This document shows, piece after piece, positions 49,784-59,364 of a stretch of 64,000 bases of DNA (its first letter is position 1; every line of letters begins with the position of its first letter). Below the pieces are notes generated by a model. The model searched no databases. It was not told the DNA's origin and saw nothing but the letters and a program-made list of their open reading frames with translations. The translations under genes and the position numbers were made by a program. Origin of the DNA: Pseudomonadota bacterium (GTDB lineage Bacteria > Pseudomonadota > Gammaproteobacteria > Steroidobacterales > Steroidobacteraceae); assembly GCA_021808195.1 (NCBI GenBank), contig JAKBCE010000004.1:62001-126000 (forward strand), read 5' to 3'.

Positions 49784-51253
49784 TCAGGCGCCGTCCGGCA
49801 GCGCAATCTGCCGGCGGCGCAGCTCGGCGATGAGCGGCGAGAGCGGCCCGCGATAGTGACGCCATCGTCCGGAAGAGGTGCCGTAGATCGGCCGTCGTAT
49901 CTGCGCGGCGCTCGCGGTCAGTGACACCGCAGCATTGCCCTCGATGGCGATCGCCCCGTCCTGCCACTGCAGGTCGCAGAATCGCGCGGCGGCCCCGGCC
50001 GTACCGATCGGGTCGCGGACCAGTGCGTCATAACTCACCTCATGGAGCGCCTCGCCGAGCGTCGTGCGCCAGTGCGTCATCAACTGCGTGTAGGCGGCGT
50101 AGTAGCGGGCCAGATCGTGCAGGTCGTAACTGAAGGGGTAGGCCGCGCCGAACAAAGTCCGATACATCGCAAAACAGCTGTCGAGCGGCGAGCGTGTGAC
50201 GAACAGCAGGCGGGCCCGCGGCAGGGCGCGGTGGATGGCGCCGAGATACAGAAAGTTCATCGGCAGCTTATCGAGGATCCAGCCGCCGCGGCGCTCGGCG
50301 CCGGCCAGCCGCGCATAGTGAGCTGCGACAGCAGCCGGATCCGCCGCCGCGGCGCGCTCGAACACATCGGCGTAAGTCCCGCCCGCAGAGCGGCTCTGTG
50401 GCGCGGCAGCGAGCAGGGCGTGCGCGAAGTGGTCGGTTTCCCCGTTGGAGTGCACGTCGGGAAGATTGCTGAGAATGCGCTCGAGCAGCGTCGTGCCGGA
50501 GCGGGGCAGGCCGACGATGAAGATGAACCGCTCCGACCCGGTGGCTTCGCCCCCGCAGCGAGCCTGCGCAAATACCGCCGCAATGCGTTTCAGCTTGTGC
50601 TCGTCGCGGCCGACGTCGTATTGCAGACGGTGCCGGCGCGTGCTCGCCGCGAGCGAAAACCAGCGGAATGCCTCATCGAACTCGCTGAGATCGTCGAGCT
50701 CCTTGCCGAGGGCGTAGCCCAGAAACACCCGCGCCGTGTCGTCGAGCGGCGCCCGGCCGAGCTGCTCCCGCAGCTGTGCCACGTGATTGTCCGCCGCGGT
50801 CTGCACCCGCAGCTCGGAGCGCAGCAGATAGCTTCGATATTCCTGCTCATCGAGAGCGATCGCCCGATTGCAGGCCTCCTCGGCCTGCGCGAGCCTGCCG
50901 AAGCTCCGCTCGCTCGAGGCGAGGTTGTACCAATGCCGGGGCACATCAGGTGCCAGCTGCGCCGCGCGCCGGTACAGATCATTGGCGCGCGTATGCTCGC
51001 CGAGATGCAGCGAAACGTATGCGAGCGCATCCCAGGCATCGGCGTTGGTCGGCTCGAGTCCCATGGCCATCTCGATCAGAGCATCTGCCTCGGCCGCGCG
51101 GCCGAGCTGCAGCAGGATCGTCGCCAGCAGGCCGTGCGCAGAGGAGCAGCCCCGCGCGAGCGCGACGGCCCGCTCGGCTTGCACGCGCGCCTCATCCAGG
51201 CGGCCGGCGCGCATCAGCTGAAAAGCCGCAACGTCGGGAGTGGGGGCAGTCAT
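49784..51253 (-). CDS. TPR-repeat sulfotransferase family protein
   Basis: The 489-aa protein has about four TPR-like helical repeats in residues 1-150 (for example ALAYVSLHLGEHTRANDLYRRAAQL) and a C-terminal sulfotransferase fold (about 240-489). The PAPS 5'-phosphosulfate loop is FIFIVGLPRSGTTLLERIL (about 243-261) and the 3'-phosphate site is FVTRSPLDSCFAMYR. It is convergent with the TonB receptor (7-nt gap). This TPR-sulfotransferase group is a frequent neighbour of TonB receptors in related bacteria, but its acceptor is unknown. ATG 51253 is chosen over a longer frame to 51361. Confidence 0.85.
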   Translation of the reverse strand: MTAPTPDVAAFQLMRAGRLDEARVQAERAVALARGCSSAHGLLATILLQLGRAAEADALIEMAMGLEPTNADAWDALAYVSLHLGEHTRANDLYRRAAQLAPDVPRHWYNLASSERSFGRLAQAEEACNRAIALDEQEYRSYLLRSELRVQTAADNHVAQLREQLGRAPLDDTARVFLGYALGKELDDLSEFDEAFRWFSLAASTRRHRLQYDVGRDEHKLKRIAAVFAQARCGGEATGSERFIFIVGLPRSGTTLLERILSNLPDVHSNGETDHFAHALLAAAPQSRSAGGTYADVFERAAAADPAAVAAHYARLAGAERRGGWILDKLPMNFLYLGAIHRALPRARLLFVTRSPLDSCFAMYRTLFGAAYPFSYDLHDLARYYAAYTQLMTHWRTTLGEALHEVSYDALVRDPIGTAGAAARFCDLQWQDGAIAIEGNAAVSLTASAAQIRRPIYGTSSGRWRHYRGPLSPLIAELRRRQIALPDGA

Positions 51254-51416
51254 AGGCTCTGGGCAGGAGATTCGGGCCTTATACCGCGCGGCCGCCGCAG
51301 GGTCGAGCCCGGCGTGCGCGGCCGCGGTGGCGCAGCGGCGAAAAAGCTGATTTCCTAGCATCCGCGCGCGATCCGAAAGGCCGCTCCGACCGCCGGGGCG
51401 CTAAGGTCCGAAGCGC

Positions 51417-53483
51417 ATGATCCGCCTTGCCGGGAACAGACGCGTGAGTTCGACCGACCCATTGCTGCAGCCGTACTCGTTGAAGCACCTCACGCTGCGC
51501 AATCGGATCATCACCACGGCGCACGAACCGGCCTACCCGGAAGACGGCATGCCCAAGGCGCGCTATCGCGCCTATCACGTCGAGCGCGCTAAGGGCGGCA
51601 TCGCACTTACCATGACGGCCGGCTCTGCAGCGGTGTCGCGCGACAGCCCGCCGGCTTTCAATAACATCCTGCTGTACAAGGACGAAGTCGTCCGCTGGAT
51701 GCGTGAGTTGGCCGATGCGTGCCATGAGCACGGTGCCGCCGTGATGGTGCAGATCACCCATCTCGGCCGCCGCACCCGCTGGGACCGCGGTGCCTGGTTG
51801 CCGGTGGTCTCGCCCTCGCACCAGAAGGAGCCTGCCCACCGCGCTTTTCCCAAACAGATCGAGGCGTGGGACATCCGGCGCATCGTCGCGGATTTCGCCG
51901 ATGCGGCCGAGCGTATGCACGCCGCGGGTCTCGATGGCATCGAGCTCGAGGCATACGGCCATCTCATCGATCAGTTCTGGTCGCCGGCCACCAATGCGCT
52001 GCAGGCTCCGTATGGGGGCACGCTCGAGAGCCGCATGCGCTTTACCTTCGAAGTGCTGAGTGCGATCCGCAAGCGCGTCGGTGCGCAATTCATCGTCGGC
52101 ATCCGCTGTGTGCTCGATGAGCGCATGCCCGGCGGACTGACGCGCACCGAGGGGTTGGAGATCGCCCGTCGGCTGAAGGCGAGCGGCATGGTCGATTTTC
52201 TCAACATCATCCGTGGCCACATCGACACCGATGCAGGCCTGACGGATGTCATCCCGATTCAAGGCATGGCGAGCGCGCCGCATCTGGATTTTGCTGGCGA
52301 GATCCGCGCGGCCGTCGGGCTGCCGACTTTCCATGCCGCCCGGATCCAGGACACGGCCACGGCGCGTCACGCGATCGCGACCGGCAAGCTCGACATGGTC
52401 GGGCTCACCCGCGCGCATATGGCCGATCCGCATATCGTGCGCAAGCTGGCCCAGGGACGCGAAGCGGCGATCCGACCGTGCGTCGGGGCCAATTACTGTC
52501 TCGACCGCATTTATCAGGGTGGATCGGCGTACTGCATCCACAATGCGGCCACCGGCCGAGAGCTTACGATGCCCCACGAGATCGAACCGGCAGCGCAGCG
52601 GCGCACGATTCTCGTGGTCGGTGCCGGTCCCGGCGGCCTGGAGGCGGCGCGGGTTGCCGCCGAGCGTGGCCACGAGGTGCTGGTGCTCGAGGCCGGTGCG
52701 CAGCCGGGTGGACAGGTGAGCCTCACCGCCCGCAGCGGCCGTCGCCGCGAAATGCTCGGCATCATCGAGTGGCGGATGGCGCAGTGCGCTGCGCGCGGCG
52801 TACGCTTCCGGTTCGGCGAATGGGTCGAGGCCGAGCAGGTGCTCAACGAGGCACCCGAGGTGGTCATCGTGGCCACGGGTGGAATACCGCACACCGAGGT
52901 GCTGCAGTCGGGCGATTCGCTGGTGGTCTCGAGCTGGGACATCCTCTCCGGAAGCGTTGCGCCGGGCGCGAACGTCCTGCTGTTCGATGATGCCGGCGAT
53001 CACACCGGGCTGCAGGCCGCGGAGGTCATCGCCGCCAGCGGTGCGCGACTCGAATTCATGACGCCGGATCGGTGTTTCGCACCGGAGGTCATGAGCATGA
53101 ACCTCGTGCCTTACATGCGCAGCCTGCAGAAGCTCGACGTCACATTCACCGTCACGTACCGACTGCAGCAAGTCCTGCGGGACGACGACCGGCTGATCGC
53201 CGTGGTCGGCAGCGATTACTGTGGTGTGCGCCAGGAGCGCCGCGTCGACCAGGTGGTGATCAATCACGGGACGGTTCCCAACGATGCGCTGTACTTTGCG
53301 TTGCAGCCGCACTCCACCAACCTCGGTGAAGTGGATTATGACCGGCTCATTGCAGGCGGCCGCCAGGATATCTGCAGCAATCCGCAGGGACGCTTCCAGC
53401 TGTTTCGCATCGGCGACGCCGTCGCCGCACGCAACACCCACGCTGCGATCTACGATGCGCTGAGACTGCTCAAGGATCTCTGA
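51417..53483 (+). CDS. DgcA-like flavin N-demethylase (OYE/TMADH family)
   Basis: The 688-aa protein has an N-terminal FMN (beta/alpha)8 domain and C-terminal FAD/NAD(P) domains, as in trimethylamine dehydrogenase and 2,4-dienoyl-CoA reductase. It matches dimethylglycine demethylase DgcA especially well: THLGRRTRWD, GLDGIELEAYGHLIDQFWSP, TRAHMADPHIV, CVGANYCLDR, VVSSWDILSGSVAPG and the end RIGDAVAARNTHAAIYDALRL. It should demethylate a secondary or tertiary amine (dimethylglycine, N-methylproline or similar). The second Fe-S cysteine of TMADH is Ala, as in DgcA. A GTG at 51444 is an alternative start. No dgcB or etf genes are visible. Confidence 0.82.
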   Translation: MIRLAGNRRVSSTDPLLQPYSLKHLTLRNRIITTAHEPAYPEDGMPKARYRAYHVERAKGGIALTMTAGSAAVSRDSPPAFNNILLYKDEVVRWMRELADACHEHGAAVMVQITHLGRRTRWDRGAWLPVVSPSHQKEPAHRAFPKQIEAWDIRRIVADFADAAERMHAAGLDGIELEAYGHLIDQFWSPATNALQAPYGGTLESRMRFTFEVLSAIRKRVGAQFIVGIRCVLDERMPGGLTRTEGLEIARRLKASGMVDFLNIIRGHIDTDAGLTDVIPIQGMASAPHLDFAGEIRAAVGLPTFHAARIQDTATARHAIATGKLDMVGLTRAHMADPHIVRKLAQGREAAIRPCVGANYCLDRIYQGGSAYCIHNAATGRELTMPHEIEPAAQRRTILVVGAGPGGLEAARVAAERGHEVLVLEAGAQPGGQVSLTARSGRRREMLGIIEWRMAQCAARGVRFRFGEWVEAEQVLNEAPEVVIVATGGIPHTEVLQSGDSLVVSSWDILSGSVAPGANVLLFDDAGDHTGLQAAEVIAASGARLEFMTPDRCFAPEVMSMNLVPYMRSLQKLDVTFTVTYRLQQVLRDDDRLIAVVGSDYCGVRQERRVDQVVINHGTVPNDALYFALQPHSTNLGEVDYDRLIAGGRQDICSNPQGRFQLFRIGDAVAARNTHAAIYDALRLLKDL

Positions 53484-53549
53484 ACTCGCCTATCCGTTCG
53501 AATCGCGCGCGGCCGGCGCAAGTCGCGACCACTACAAGGGGGATCCGCG

Positions 53550-54746
53550 TTGATAGCTTCCGACGCAACTGCTTCGCGGCCACCGCAGCGGGCGCTGATC
53601 CTCGCCGCTGGCCTCGCCTTGGTGATCGTCGGCGGCAGCATGTTCAACATCCTGCCCCTGATCACGGCGGGCGCTGCGGACAAACTCGGCTTCACGGCGC
53701 GTCAGGCCGGCATTCTCTCCTCGCTCCTCACCGTCGCCTCGGGTCTGAGCGCTCTGTTGGCGGGCCTGTGGGTGCGCACGCTGTCCTGGCCGCGCGCCGC
53801 GGCGCTCGCCCTGAGCGGCATGTGCGCCTCGCTGTTGGCTGCTCTCGGCGTACACGGCTACTGGGCGTTCGTTGCGTTGCAAGCGGCGGCCGCTTTCTTC
53901 AGCAGTGCCGCCTTTTCGCTCGGCATGACGATCATCTCCGACGGTCACGAGTCGGAGCGCAGCTTTGGCGCAGCGATCTCCGCGCAAGCGGCCTATCAGA
54001 TCGCCGCATTGTGGGCCGGCCCGTTGCTGCTGCGTCTCTCGGGTCTCGCCGGGGTGCTGCTGCTGCTCGCCGCGCCGGCAGCGCTCGCTCTGCTCGTGAC
54101 GCCGCTGTTGCCCACACGGGGCCGGCCGACGCCGCGCGCGGCCCGCGGCGGGTTGGTCCGGCCGGCTCTGCTGCTCGCCTTCGTCGGCTTTGCCCTGTTT
54201 TTCGTTGGCGCCGGGGCGTATTGGACCTACATCGAGCTGCTCGGACAGGCACAGGGACTCTCCGCACCCCTCGTCGCCGACTGCCTCGCGCTCAGCGTGG
54301 CGGCTGGGATTCCCGGCGGGTTGCTCGCCTCGGCCCAGGGCAGCCGCTTCGGCACTCTGTGGCCGCTCGTGTTCGCCACCGCCCTGATGCTCGCGGCCGC
54401 CGCGCTGCTGGGCACGGCCGATGGGCTCTGGGCTTTCGGCGCCGCCGGCGTTCTTTACTACTTCGCCTGGTGCTATTCGCTGGCGTATCAGTTCACCCTC
54501 GTCAACCGCGTCGATGCCACCGGGCGGGCCGTGGCGTTGACCGGCGCATGCGCGTTCTTCGGCTCGGCGGGTGGCGCAGCGGTGGCTGCGCCATTCGTGA
54601 GCCCCCACGATTACCGAGCCGTGGTGTGGATCGCCGTGATCGCAGCCGGATTCAGTCTGTTCGCCTACCTGTTGGCTTGGCGGGTGCATGCCCGCGCCAC
54701 GCGCGCCGGTCTCGGGCCGAGCGTTACCGTGGGAGGACGCCGGTGA
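53550..54746 (+). CDS. MFS transporter (tandem copy 1)
   Basis: The 398-aa 12-helix MFS permease starts at a TTG at 53550 with an AGGGGG SD. It contains MFNILPLITAGAADKLGF after helix 1, a GLWVRTLSWPRAAAL loop, and GAAISAQAAYQIAALWAGP in the central region. It is paralogous to the next gene over its whole length. It follows the DgcA-like gene by 66 nt and is probably co-transcribed. It may import the N-methylated substrate or export a product; the substrate cannot be read. Confidence 0.85.
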   Translation: MIASDATASRPPQRALILAAGLALVIVGGSMFNILPLITAGAADKLGFTARQAGILSSLLTVASGLSALLAGLWVRTLSWPRAAALALSGMCASLLAALGVHGYWAFVALQAAAAFFSSAAFSLGMTIISDGHESERSFGAAISAQAAYQIAALWAGPLLLRLSGLAGVLLLLAAPAALALLVTPLLPTRGRPTPRAARGGLVRPALLLAFVGFALFFVGAGAYWTYIELLGQAQGLSAPLVADCLALSVAAGIPGGLLASAQGSRFGTLWPLVFATALMLAAAALLGTADGLWAFGAAGVLYYFAWCYSLAYQFTLVNRVDATGRAVALTGACAFFGSAGGAAVAAPFVSPHDYRAVVWIAVIAAGFSLFAYLLAWRVHARATRAGLGPSVTVGGRR

Positions 54747-54885
54747 GGACAGCGACCGCGGGCTGCCGGACTCTGCGCGGCCGTGCTGCGGGCGGCCATG
54801 GCGAAATCAACAGCCGCATGCCCCGCCGCGCTGCCGTAGGGCCCCTGAAGCCATTGCGGCCCTGACCGGATCGGACCGCTTCACC

Positions 54886-56082
54886 ATGCACCCGTCCGAC
54901 GGATGTCTCTCGCCTGCACCCGAACGCACCCTGACCGGCGTGGTGGGACTGGTCCTGGTGCTGATCGGTGCGAGCATGTTCAATATCCTGCCGCTCATCA
55001 CGGCGGGCGCTGCGGACAAGCTCGGCTTCTCCACGGGTGAAGTCGGCATCGTCTCAGCGGTGTTGACCCTGACCTCTGGCACCAGTTCGCTGCTGGCGGG
55101 TCTGTGGGTGCGATCGGTGTCCTGGCCACGGGCCGCCGCGCTGTCGCTCGGGGCCATGGGACTGTGCCTCGTACTCGCCATGCCCGTCGAGCGCTTCTGG
55201 GTGTTTGCGGCGATGCAGGGCGCCGCAGGCTTCTTCGCCAGCGCGGCCTTCTCCCTCGGCATGACGATCATCTCCGACGGTCGCGAATCGGCGCGCACAT
55301 TCGGTGCGGCGATGGCGGCGCAAGCCGCCTACCAGATCGGTGCGCTGTGGGCCGGTCCGTTCCTGCTGCATTTTTCCGGGCTGAATGGCGTGCTGCTGCT
55401 GCTGGCTGCGCCCGCGGTACTGGCGCTGCTGCTGGCGCCGACGTTGCCGGCGCGCGGGCGTGCCATACCGCGCACGGCGCGTGGCGGACTGCTGCGCCCG
55501 GCGGTATTGCTGACTTTCCTCGGTGCCGGCACGTTCTTTGTCGGTGCCGGGGCCTATTGGACGTACATCGAGCTGATGGGGCAGGCGTGGGGGATGCCGG
55601 GTCCGCTCATCGCCGAGTGCATCGCCGTGAGCGTGGCCGCCGGTATACCCGGCGGGCTGCTGGCGTCGGCACAGGGCAACCGGTTCGGCAGCCTGATGCC
55701 GCTCGCCTTTGCGACCGCGCTGGTGCTGGCCGCCGCGCAGCTGCTGAGCGGTGCACACGGCGGCGCACTGCGGTTCGGCACCGCCGGTTTCCTCTATTCC
55801 TTCGCCTGGTGCTACGCGCTCGCCTACCAGTTCACCTTCGTGAACGCGGTCGATGCCAGCGGGCGCGCCGTGGCCGTCACTGGAGCCTGTGGTTCATTCG
55901 GCACGGCGGCCGGGGCGTCGCTCGCGGCGGCCTGGGTGAGCCCGCATGATTTCCAGGCGGTGATCTGGATTGTCGTGATCGCCTCGTGTGTCAGCCTGGC
56001 GATGTATGGCATTTCCGCGGCGCTGCATGAGCGCTCAGCCGGCACCGCCAGCGCGCTGCAACGCGACGTCGGCAACTCGTGA
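54886..56082 (+). CDS. MFS transporter (tandem copy 2)
   Basis: The 398-aa paralogue has exactly the same length as copy 1. It shares MFNILPLITAGAADKLGF and close variants of GLWVRSVSWPRAAAL and GAAMAAQAAYQIGALWAGP, so it arose by tandem duplication. The ATG at 54886 is chosen because upstream codons overlap copy 1 and lack homology. The downstream hydrolase gene starts 20 nt after its stop with its own SD. Divergent residues between the copies could mark different substrates. Confidence 0.85.
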   Translation: MHPSDGCLSPAPERTLTGVVGLVLVLIGASMFNILPLITAGAADKLGFSTGEVGIVSAVLTLTSGTSSLLAGLWVRSVSWPRAAALSLGAMGLCLVLAMPVERFWVFAAMQGAAGFFASAAFSLGMTIISDGRESARTFGAAMAAQAAYQIGALWAGPFLLHFSGLNGVLLLLAAPAVLALLLAPTLPARGRAIPRTARGGLLRPAVLLTFLGAGTFFVGAGAYWTYIELMGQAWGMPGPLIAECIAVSVAAGIPGGLLASAQGNRFGSLMPLAFATALVLAAAQLLSGAHGGALRFGTAGFLYSFAWCYALAYQFTFVNAVDASGRAVAVTGACGSFGTAAGASLAAAWVSPHDFQAVIWIVVIASCVSLAMYGISAALHERSAGTASALQRDVGNS

Positions 56083-56102
56083 TTGAATCTCTGGAGGCCA
56101 AT

Positions 56103-58109
56103 ATGTCTGTCCATGTTGAGGAACACGTCTGGATCACGCTGAGCGATGGATGCCGCCTCGGAGCGCGGCTCTGGATTCCCCGCGAGGCGTTCCAGACCCC
56201 GGTTCCCGCAGTGCTCGAGTACATCCCCTACCGCAAGCGCGACGGCACACGCAAACGCGACGAGCCGATGCACGGCTATTTCGCGGCGCACGGCTATGCC
56301 GCTGTGCGTGTCGATATGCGCGGCTCGGGGGAATCCGACGGTCATCTCGCCGACGAATACCTCAAGCAGGAGCAGGACGACGCGCTGGAGGTGATTGCCT
56401 GGATCGCCCGCCAACCTTGGTGCAGCGGCGCGGTCGGCATGCAGGGCAAATCGTGGGGCGGATTCAACGCGCTGCAGGTCGCGGCGCGGCGCCCACCGGC
56501 GCTGAAGGCGATCATCACCACCTTCTCCACGGACCATCGTTACACCGATGACATCCATTACATGGGCGGCTGTCTGCTCAACGACAATCTGTGGTGGGGC
56601 AGCATCATGCTCGCCTATCAGAGCCATCCGCTCGATCCACAGATCGTCGGCGAGAGCTGGCGGGAGCGCTGGCTCGAGCGTCTCGAGCGTCTGCCGTTTT
56701 TCCCGGCACTGTGGTTGGCCCACCAGCGCTATGACGCGTACTGGAAGCACGGCTCGGTGTGCGAGGACTTCGCGGCCATCGAGTGCCCGGTGCTGGCCAT
56801 CGGCGGCTGGTCGGACGCCTACACGAATGCGGTGCCCCGCCTTCTGCAGGGGCTGAAGGTGCCGCGGCTGGGCATCATCGGCCCCTGGGGGCACATTTAT
56901 CCGCATGACGGTTCGCCGGGACCGGCGATCGGCTACCTGCAGGAGGCCGTACGCTGGTGGGATCAGTGGCTCAAGGGGCGCGACACCGGGATCATGCGCG
57001 AACCGATGCTGCGCGCATACCTGGAGGATCCGGTGCCGCCGGACGGCACCCGCAGCTTCATTCCGGGCCGATGGGTCGGCGAGCCGTCGTATCCGTCCTC
57101 GAACATCCAACCGCGGCGCCTGCATCTGCACGCCGATGGCCGTCTCGGGGAGCATCCCGATACCCGCAGCGCCACTCTCACCATCCGCTCGCCACAGAGC
57201 CACGGCAAGGCCGCCGGTGAATGGATGGCAACCGGCTGTCCGGGGGAGCAGCCGACCGATCAGCGGCTCGATGATGGCGGCGCACTGATTTTCGACTCCG
57301 AGACACTCGCCGATGAGCTGTGCGTGCTCGGTGCGCCGGCCCTGCAGTTGCGAGTGGCCGCGGATGTACCGGTTGCTCAGCTCTCGGTCCGCCTGTCTGA
57401 CATTGCGCCCGACGGGCGGGTGACGCGCGTGAGCTACCAGGTCCTCAATCTGACGCATCGGGATGGCCACGAAGCGCCGGCCGCCCTCGAGCCCGGGCAC
57501 TACTATGACGTGACCGTGACGCTGAACGCGTGTGGGCATCGCTTCCCACCGGGCCATCGCATCAGGGTGGCGATCGGGACGGCATACTGGCCACTCGTCT
57601 GGCCCGCGCCCTATCCGGCGACGCTCTCGATCGACACTGCCGCCAGCGCCCTCGAACTGCCGGCGCGGCAGCACAACCGCGGACCGCAGGTCGTCTTCGA
57701 TCCGCCTGCGCATGGCCCGACGACACCGGTCACTGTGATCGACCCCGGGAGCGTTCAGCGGCTCAGCATCCAGAACCACGTCACTGGCGAGCACACGTAC
57801 ATCACCGAAGGTATCGGCGGACTGTTCGGTGAAGGCATCCTGCGGCTCGAGGCCATCGACTTGCAGGTTGCCCACAGTCTCAAGCGTGAACTGACGATCC
57901 GCGACGACGATCCACTCTCGGCGCGGTACGTGTTGAGTCAATCCTACGAGATGGGGCGGGAGGGCTGGCGAACCCTCATCAACACGCGTGCCGAGATGCG
58001 CAGCGATCAGGACAACTTCTACATCGCCGGCACCTTGACCGCCCGGCTGAACGGCGAGCTCCTGGCCGAGCGGCAGTGGGACGTGACGATCGCTCGCGAC
58101 CTGATGTGA
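56103..58109 (+). CDS. CocE/NonD-family hydrolase (X-Pro dipeptidyl-peptidase S15 fold)
   Basis: The 668-aa alpha/beta hydrolase has an S15 catalytic domain and a C-terminal jelly-roll (DUF/X-Pro_DPP-C) domain. The oxyanion tyrosine region LEYIPYRKRDGT, nucleophile Ser117 in GMQGKSWGG, an Asp in GGWSDAYTNA and a His in GPWGHIYP form the triad. VDMRGSGESDG is typical. Family members hydrolyse cocaine, cephalosporins, glutaryl esters or X-Pro peptides. ATG 56103 is fixed by GGAGG 6 nt upstream. No signal peptide, so cytoplasmic. In this cluster an ester or amide of an N-methyl compound is a plausible substrate (inference). Confidence 0.88.
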   Translation: MSVHVEEHVWITLSDGCRLGARLWIPREAFQTPVPAVLEYIPYRKRDGTRKRDEPMHGYFAAHGYAAVRVDMRGSGESDGHLADEYLKQEQDDALEVIAWIARQPWCSGAVGMQGKSWGGFNALQVAARRPPALKAIITTFSTDHRYTDDIHYMGGCLLNDNLWWGSIMLAYQSHPLDPQIVGESWRERWLERLERLPFFPALWLAHQRYDAYWKHGSVCEDFAAIECPVLAIGGWSDAYTNAVPRLLQGLKVPRLGIIGPWGHIYPHDGSPGPAIGYLQEAVRWWDQWLKGRDTGIMREPMLRAYLEDPVPPDGTRSFIPGRWVGEPSYPSSNIQPRRLHLHADGRLGEHPDTRSATLTIRSPQSHGKAAGEWMATGCPGEQPTDQRLDDGGALIFDSETLADELCVLGAPALQLRVAADVPVAQLSVRLSDIAPDGRVTRVSYQVLNLTHRDGHEAPAALEPGHYYDVTVTLNACGHRFPPGHRIRVAIGTAYWPLVWPAPYPATLSIDTAASALELPARQHNRGPQVVFDPPAHGPTTPVTVIDPGSVQRLSIQNHVTGEHTYITEGIGGLFGEGILRLEAIDLQVAHSLKRELTIRDDDPLSARYVLSQSYEMGREGWRTLINTRAEMRSDQDNFYIAGTLTARLNGELLAERQWDVTIARDLM

Positions 58110-58125
58110 GCGCATCCTCCGCGGC

Positions 58126-58163
58126 GCGGTCCGGGCGAAGCCACCGTGCTGCACCCGGACCGC
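58126..58163. terminator. Hairpin between convergent hydrolase and AKR genes
   Basis: GCGGTCCGGG (58126-58135) and CCCGGACCGC (58154-58163) form a perfect 10-bp stem with an 18-nt loop in the convergent gap. There is no T-run, so it may act as a stem-loop barrier rather than a classical intrinsic terminator. Confidence 0.55.
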
Positions 58164-58210
58164 CTCGGGCGGCCCCCCCGCGCGTGACCGAGGACCCCTC
58201 GCGGGCCGGA

Positions 58211-59203
58211 CTAGAGGTTCACCGTGGCCATCCCGGCAGCCGGATAGCGCGTACCGGCCGGTGCATCGAGCGGAAACACCTCGGCCAGCGCCTGCCGTTC
58301 CGCGGCACTCAGTTGTATCTCGAGCGCGCGGAGGTTCTCCTCGAGGCGGCCGCGGCGCTTGGTGCCGGGTATCGGCACGATGTCCTCGCCCTGCGCGAGC
58401 ACCCAGGCAAGCGCGAGCTGCGCCGGCGTGCAGCCCTTTGCACCCGCTAGCGTGCGCACCTGCTCGACCAGCTGCAGATTGCGCATGAAGTTCGCACCCT
58501 GGAAGCGGGGGTGGTTGCGCCGTACATCGTCCTGCGCCAAATCTTCCGGCCGGGTGAGCGCGCCGGTGAGAAATCCACGGCCGAGCGGCGAGTACGCGAC
58601 CAACGCCACGCCGAGCCGCCGGCACGTTGCCAACACCCCGTTTTCTTCCAGGTCGCGCGACCAGAGCGAGAACTCGCTCTGCAGAGCCGCAATCGGGTGC
58701 ACGCGCACGGCGCGCTCCAGGGTCTGCGCTGAGGCTTCCGAGAGACCGAGGTAACGGACCTTGCCTGCCGCGACCAGATCGGCCATGGCGCCGACCGTCT
58801 CCTCGATCGGCACCTGCGGATCCACCCGATGCTGGTAGTACAGGTCGATGTGCTCGACCCCGAGACGCTTCAGGCTTGCCTCGCAGGACGCGCGCACGTA
58901 CTCGGGCCGGCCGCTGACCCCACGCTTCTTGGGGTCGGACGCATCGCGCAGGATGCCAAATTTCGTGGCTAGAAAGACCGCATCGCGGCGGCCGCGGATT
59001 GCGCGGCCGACCAGCGTCTCGTTGGTGAACGGTCCGTACATGTCGGCCGTATCGAGCAGCGTCACGCCGCGCTCCAGCGCCAAGTGAATGGTCGCGACCG
59101 ATTCGGCATCATCCCGAGCGCCGTAAAACTCGCTCATCCCCATGCATCCCAGGCCCACCGCAGAAACCTGCGGACCCTGTCTGCCGAGCATGCGTGTACG
59201 CAT
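58211..59203 (-). CDS. Aldo/keto reductase (AKR13-like)
   Basis: The 330-aa NADPH-dependent reductase has a TIM barrel. Its motifs are [20 protein letters not shown] (catalytic Asp/Tyr), the catalytic Lys in [18 protein letters not shown] (catalytic His), [13 protein letters not shown], and the C-terminal cofactor segment [15 protein letters not shown]. It resembles the YakC/AKR13 group that reduces aromatic and aliphatic aldehydes. The ATG at 59203 has a strong GAGGAG SD 7 nt upstream. It is convergent with the hydrolase gene and divergent from the PLP-enzyme gene. The physiological aldehyde is unknown. Confidence 0.9.
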   Translation of the reverse strand: MRTRMLGRQGPQVSAVGLGCMGMSEFYGARDDAESVATIHLALERGVTLLDTADMYGPFTNETLVGRAIRGRRDAVFLATKFGILRDASDPKKRGVSGRPEYVRASCEASLKRLGVEHIDLYYQHRVDPQVPIEETVGAMADLVAAGKVRYLGLSEASAQTLERAVRVHPIAALQSEFSLWSRDLEENGVLATCRRLGVALVAYSPLGRGFLTGALTRPEDLAQDDVRRNHPRFQGANFMRNLQLVEQVRTLAGAKGCTPAQLALAWVLAQGEDIVPIPGTKRRGRLEENLRALEIQLSAAERQALAEVFPLDAPAGTRYPAAGMATVNL

Positions 59204-59364
59204 CGCCAACTCCTCGTTCATCAAGTGAATGCCCGCCGCGGGCAGCGGCGTCTCGAGACAGTATATCGCCGCACCCTGGCGCTGCCGCGCAGCGCGGCGG
59301 TGCGGGCGTAGCGGTGGCAGAATCCCCGCCTCACTCTTCACACCCCGAAAGGGGGATGGCGACC

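Noticed and set aside
51279..53441. 720-codon minus-strand frame opposite the DgcA-like gene
   Set aside because: Composition artefact (Arg/Asp/His-rich); the plus strand encodes a complete, well-matched flavoprotein.
55824..58625. 933-codon minus-strand frame opposite the CocE-type hydrolase
   Set aside because: No recognisable domain and Arg-rich; the plus strand carries the complete catalytic triad and a good SD.
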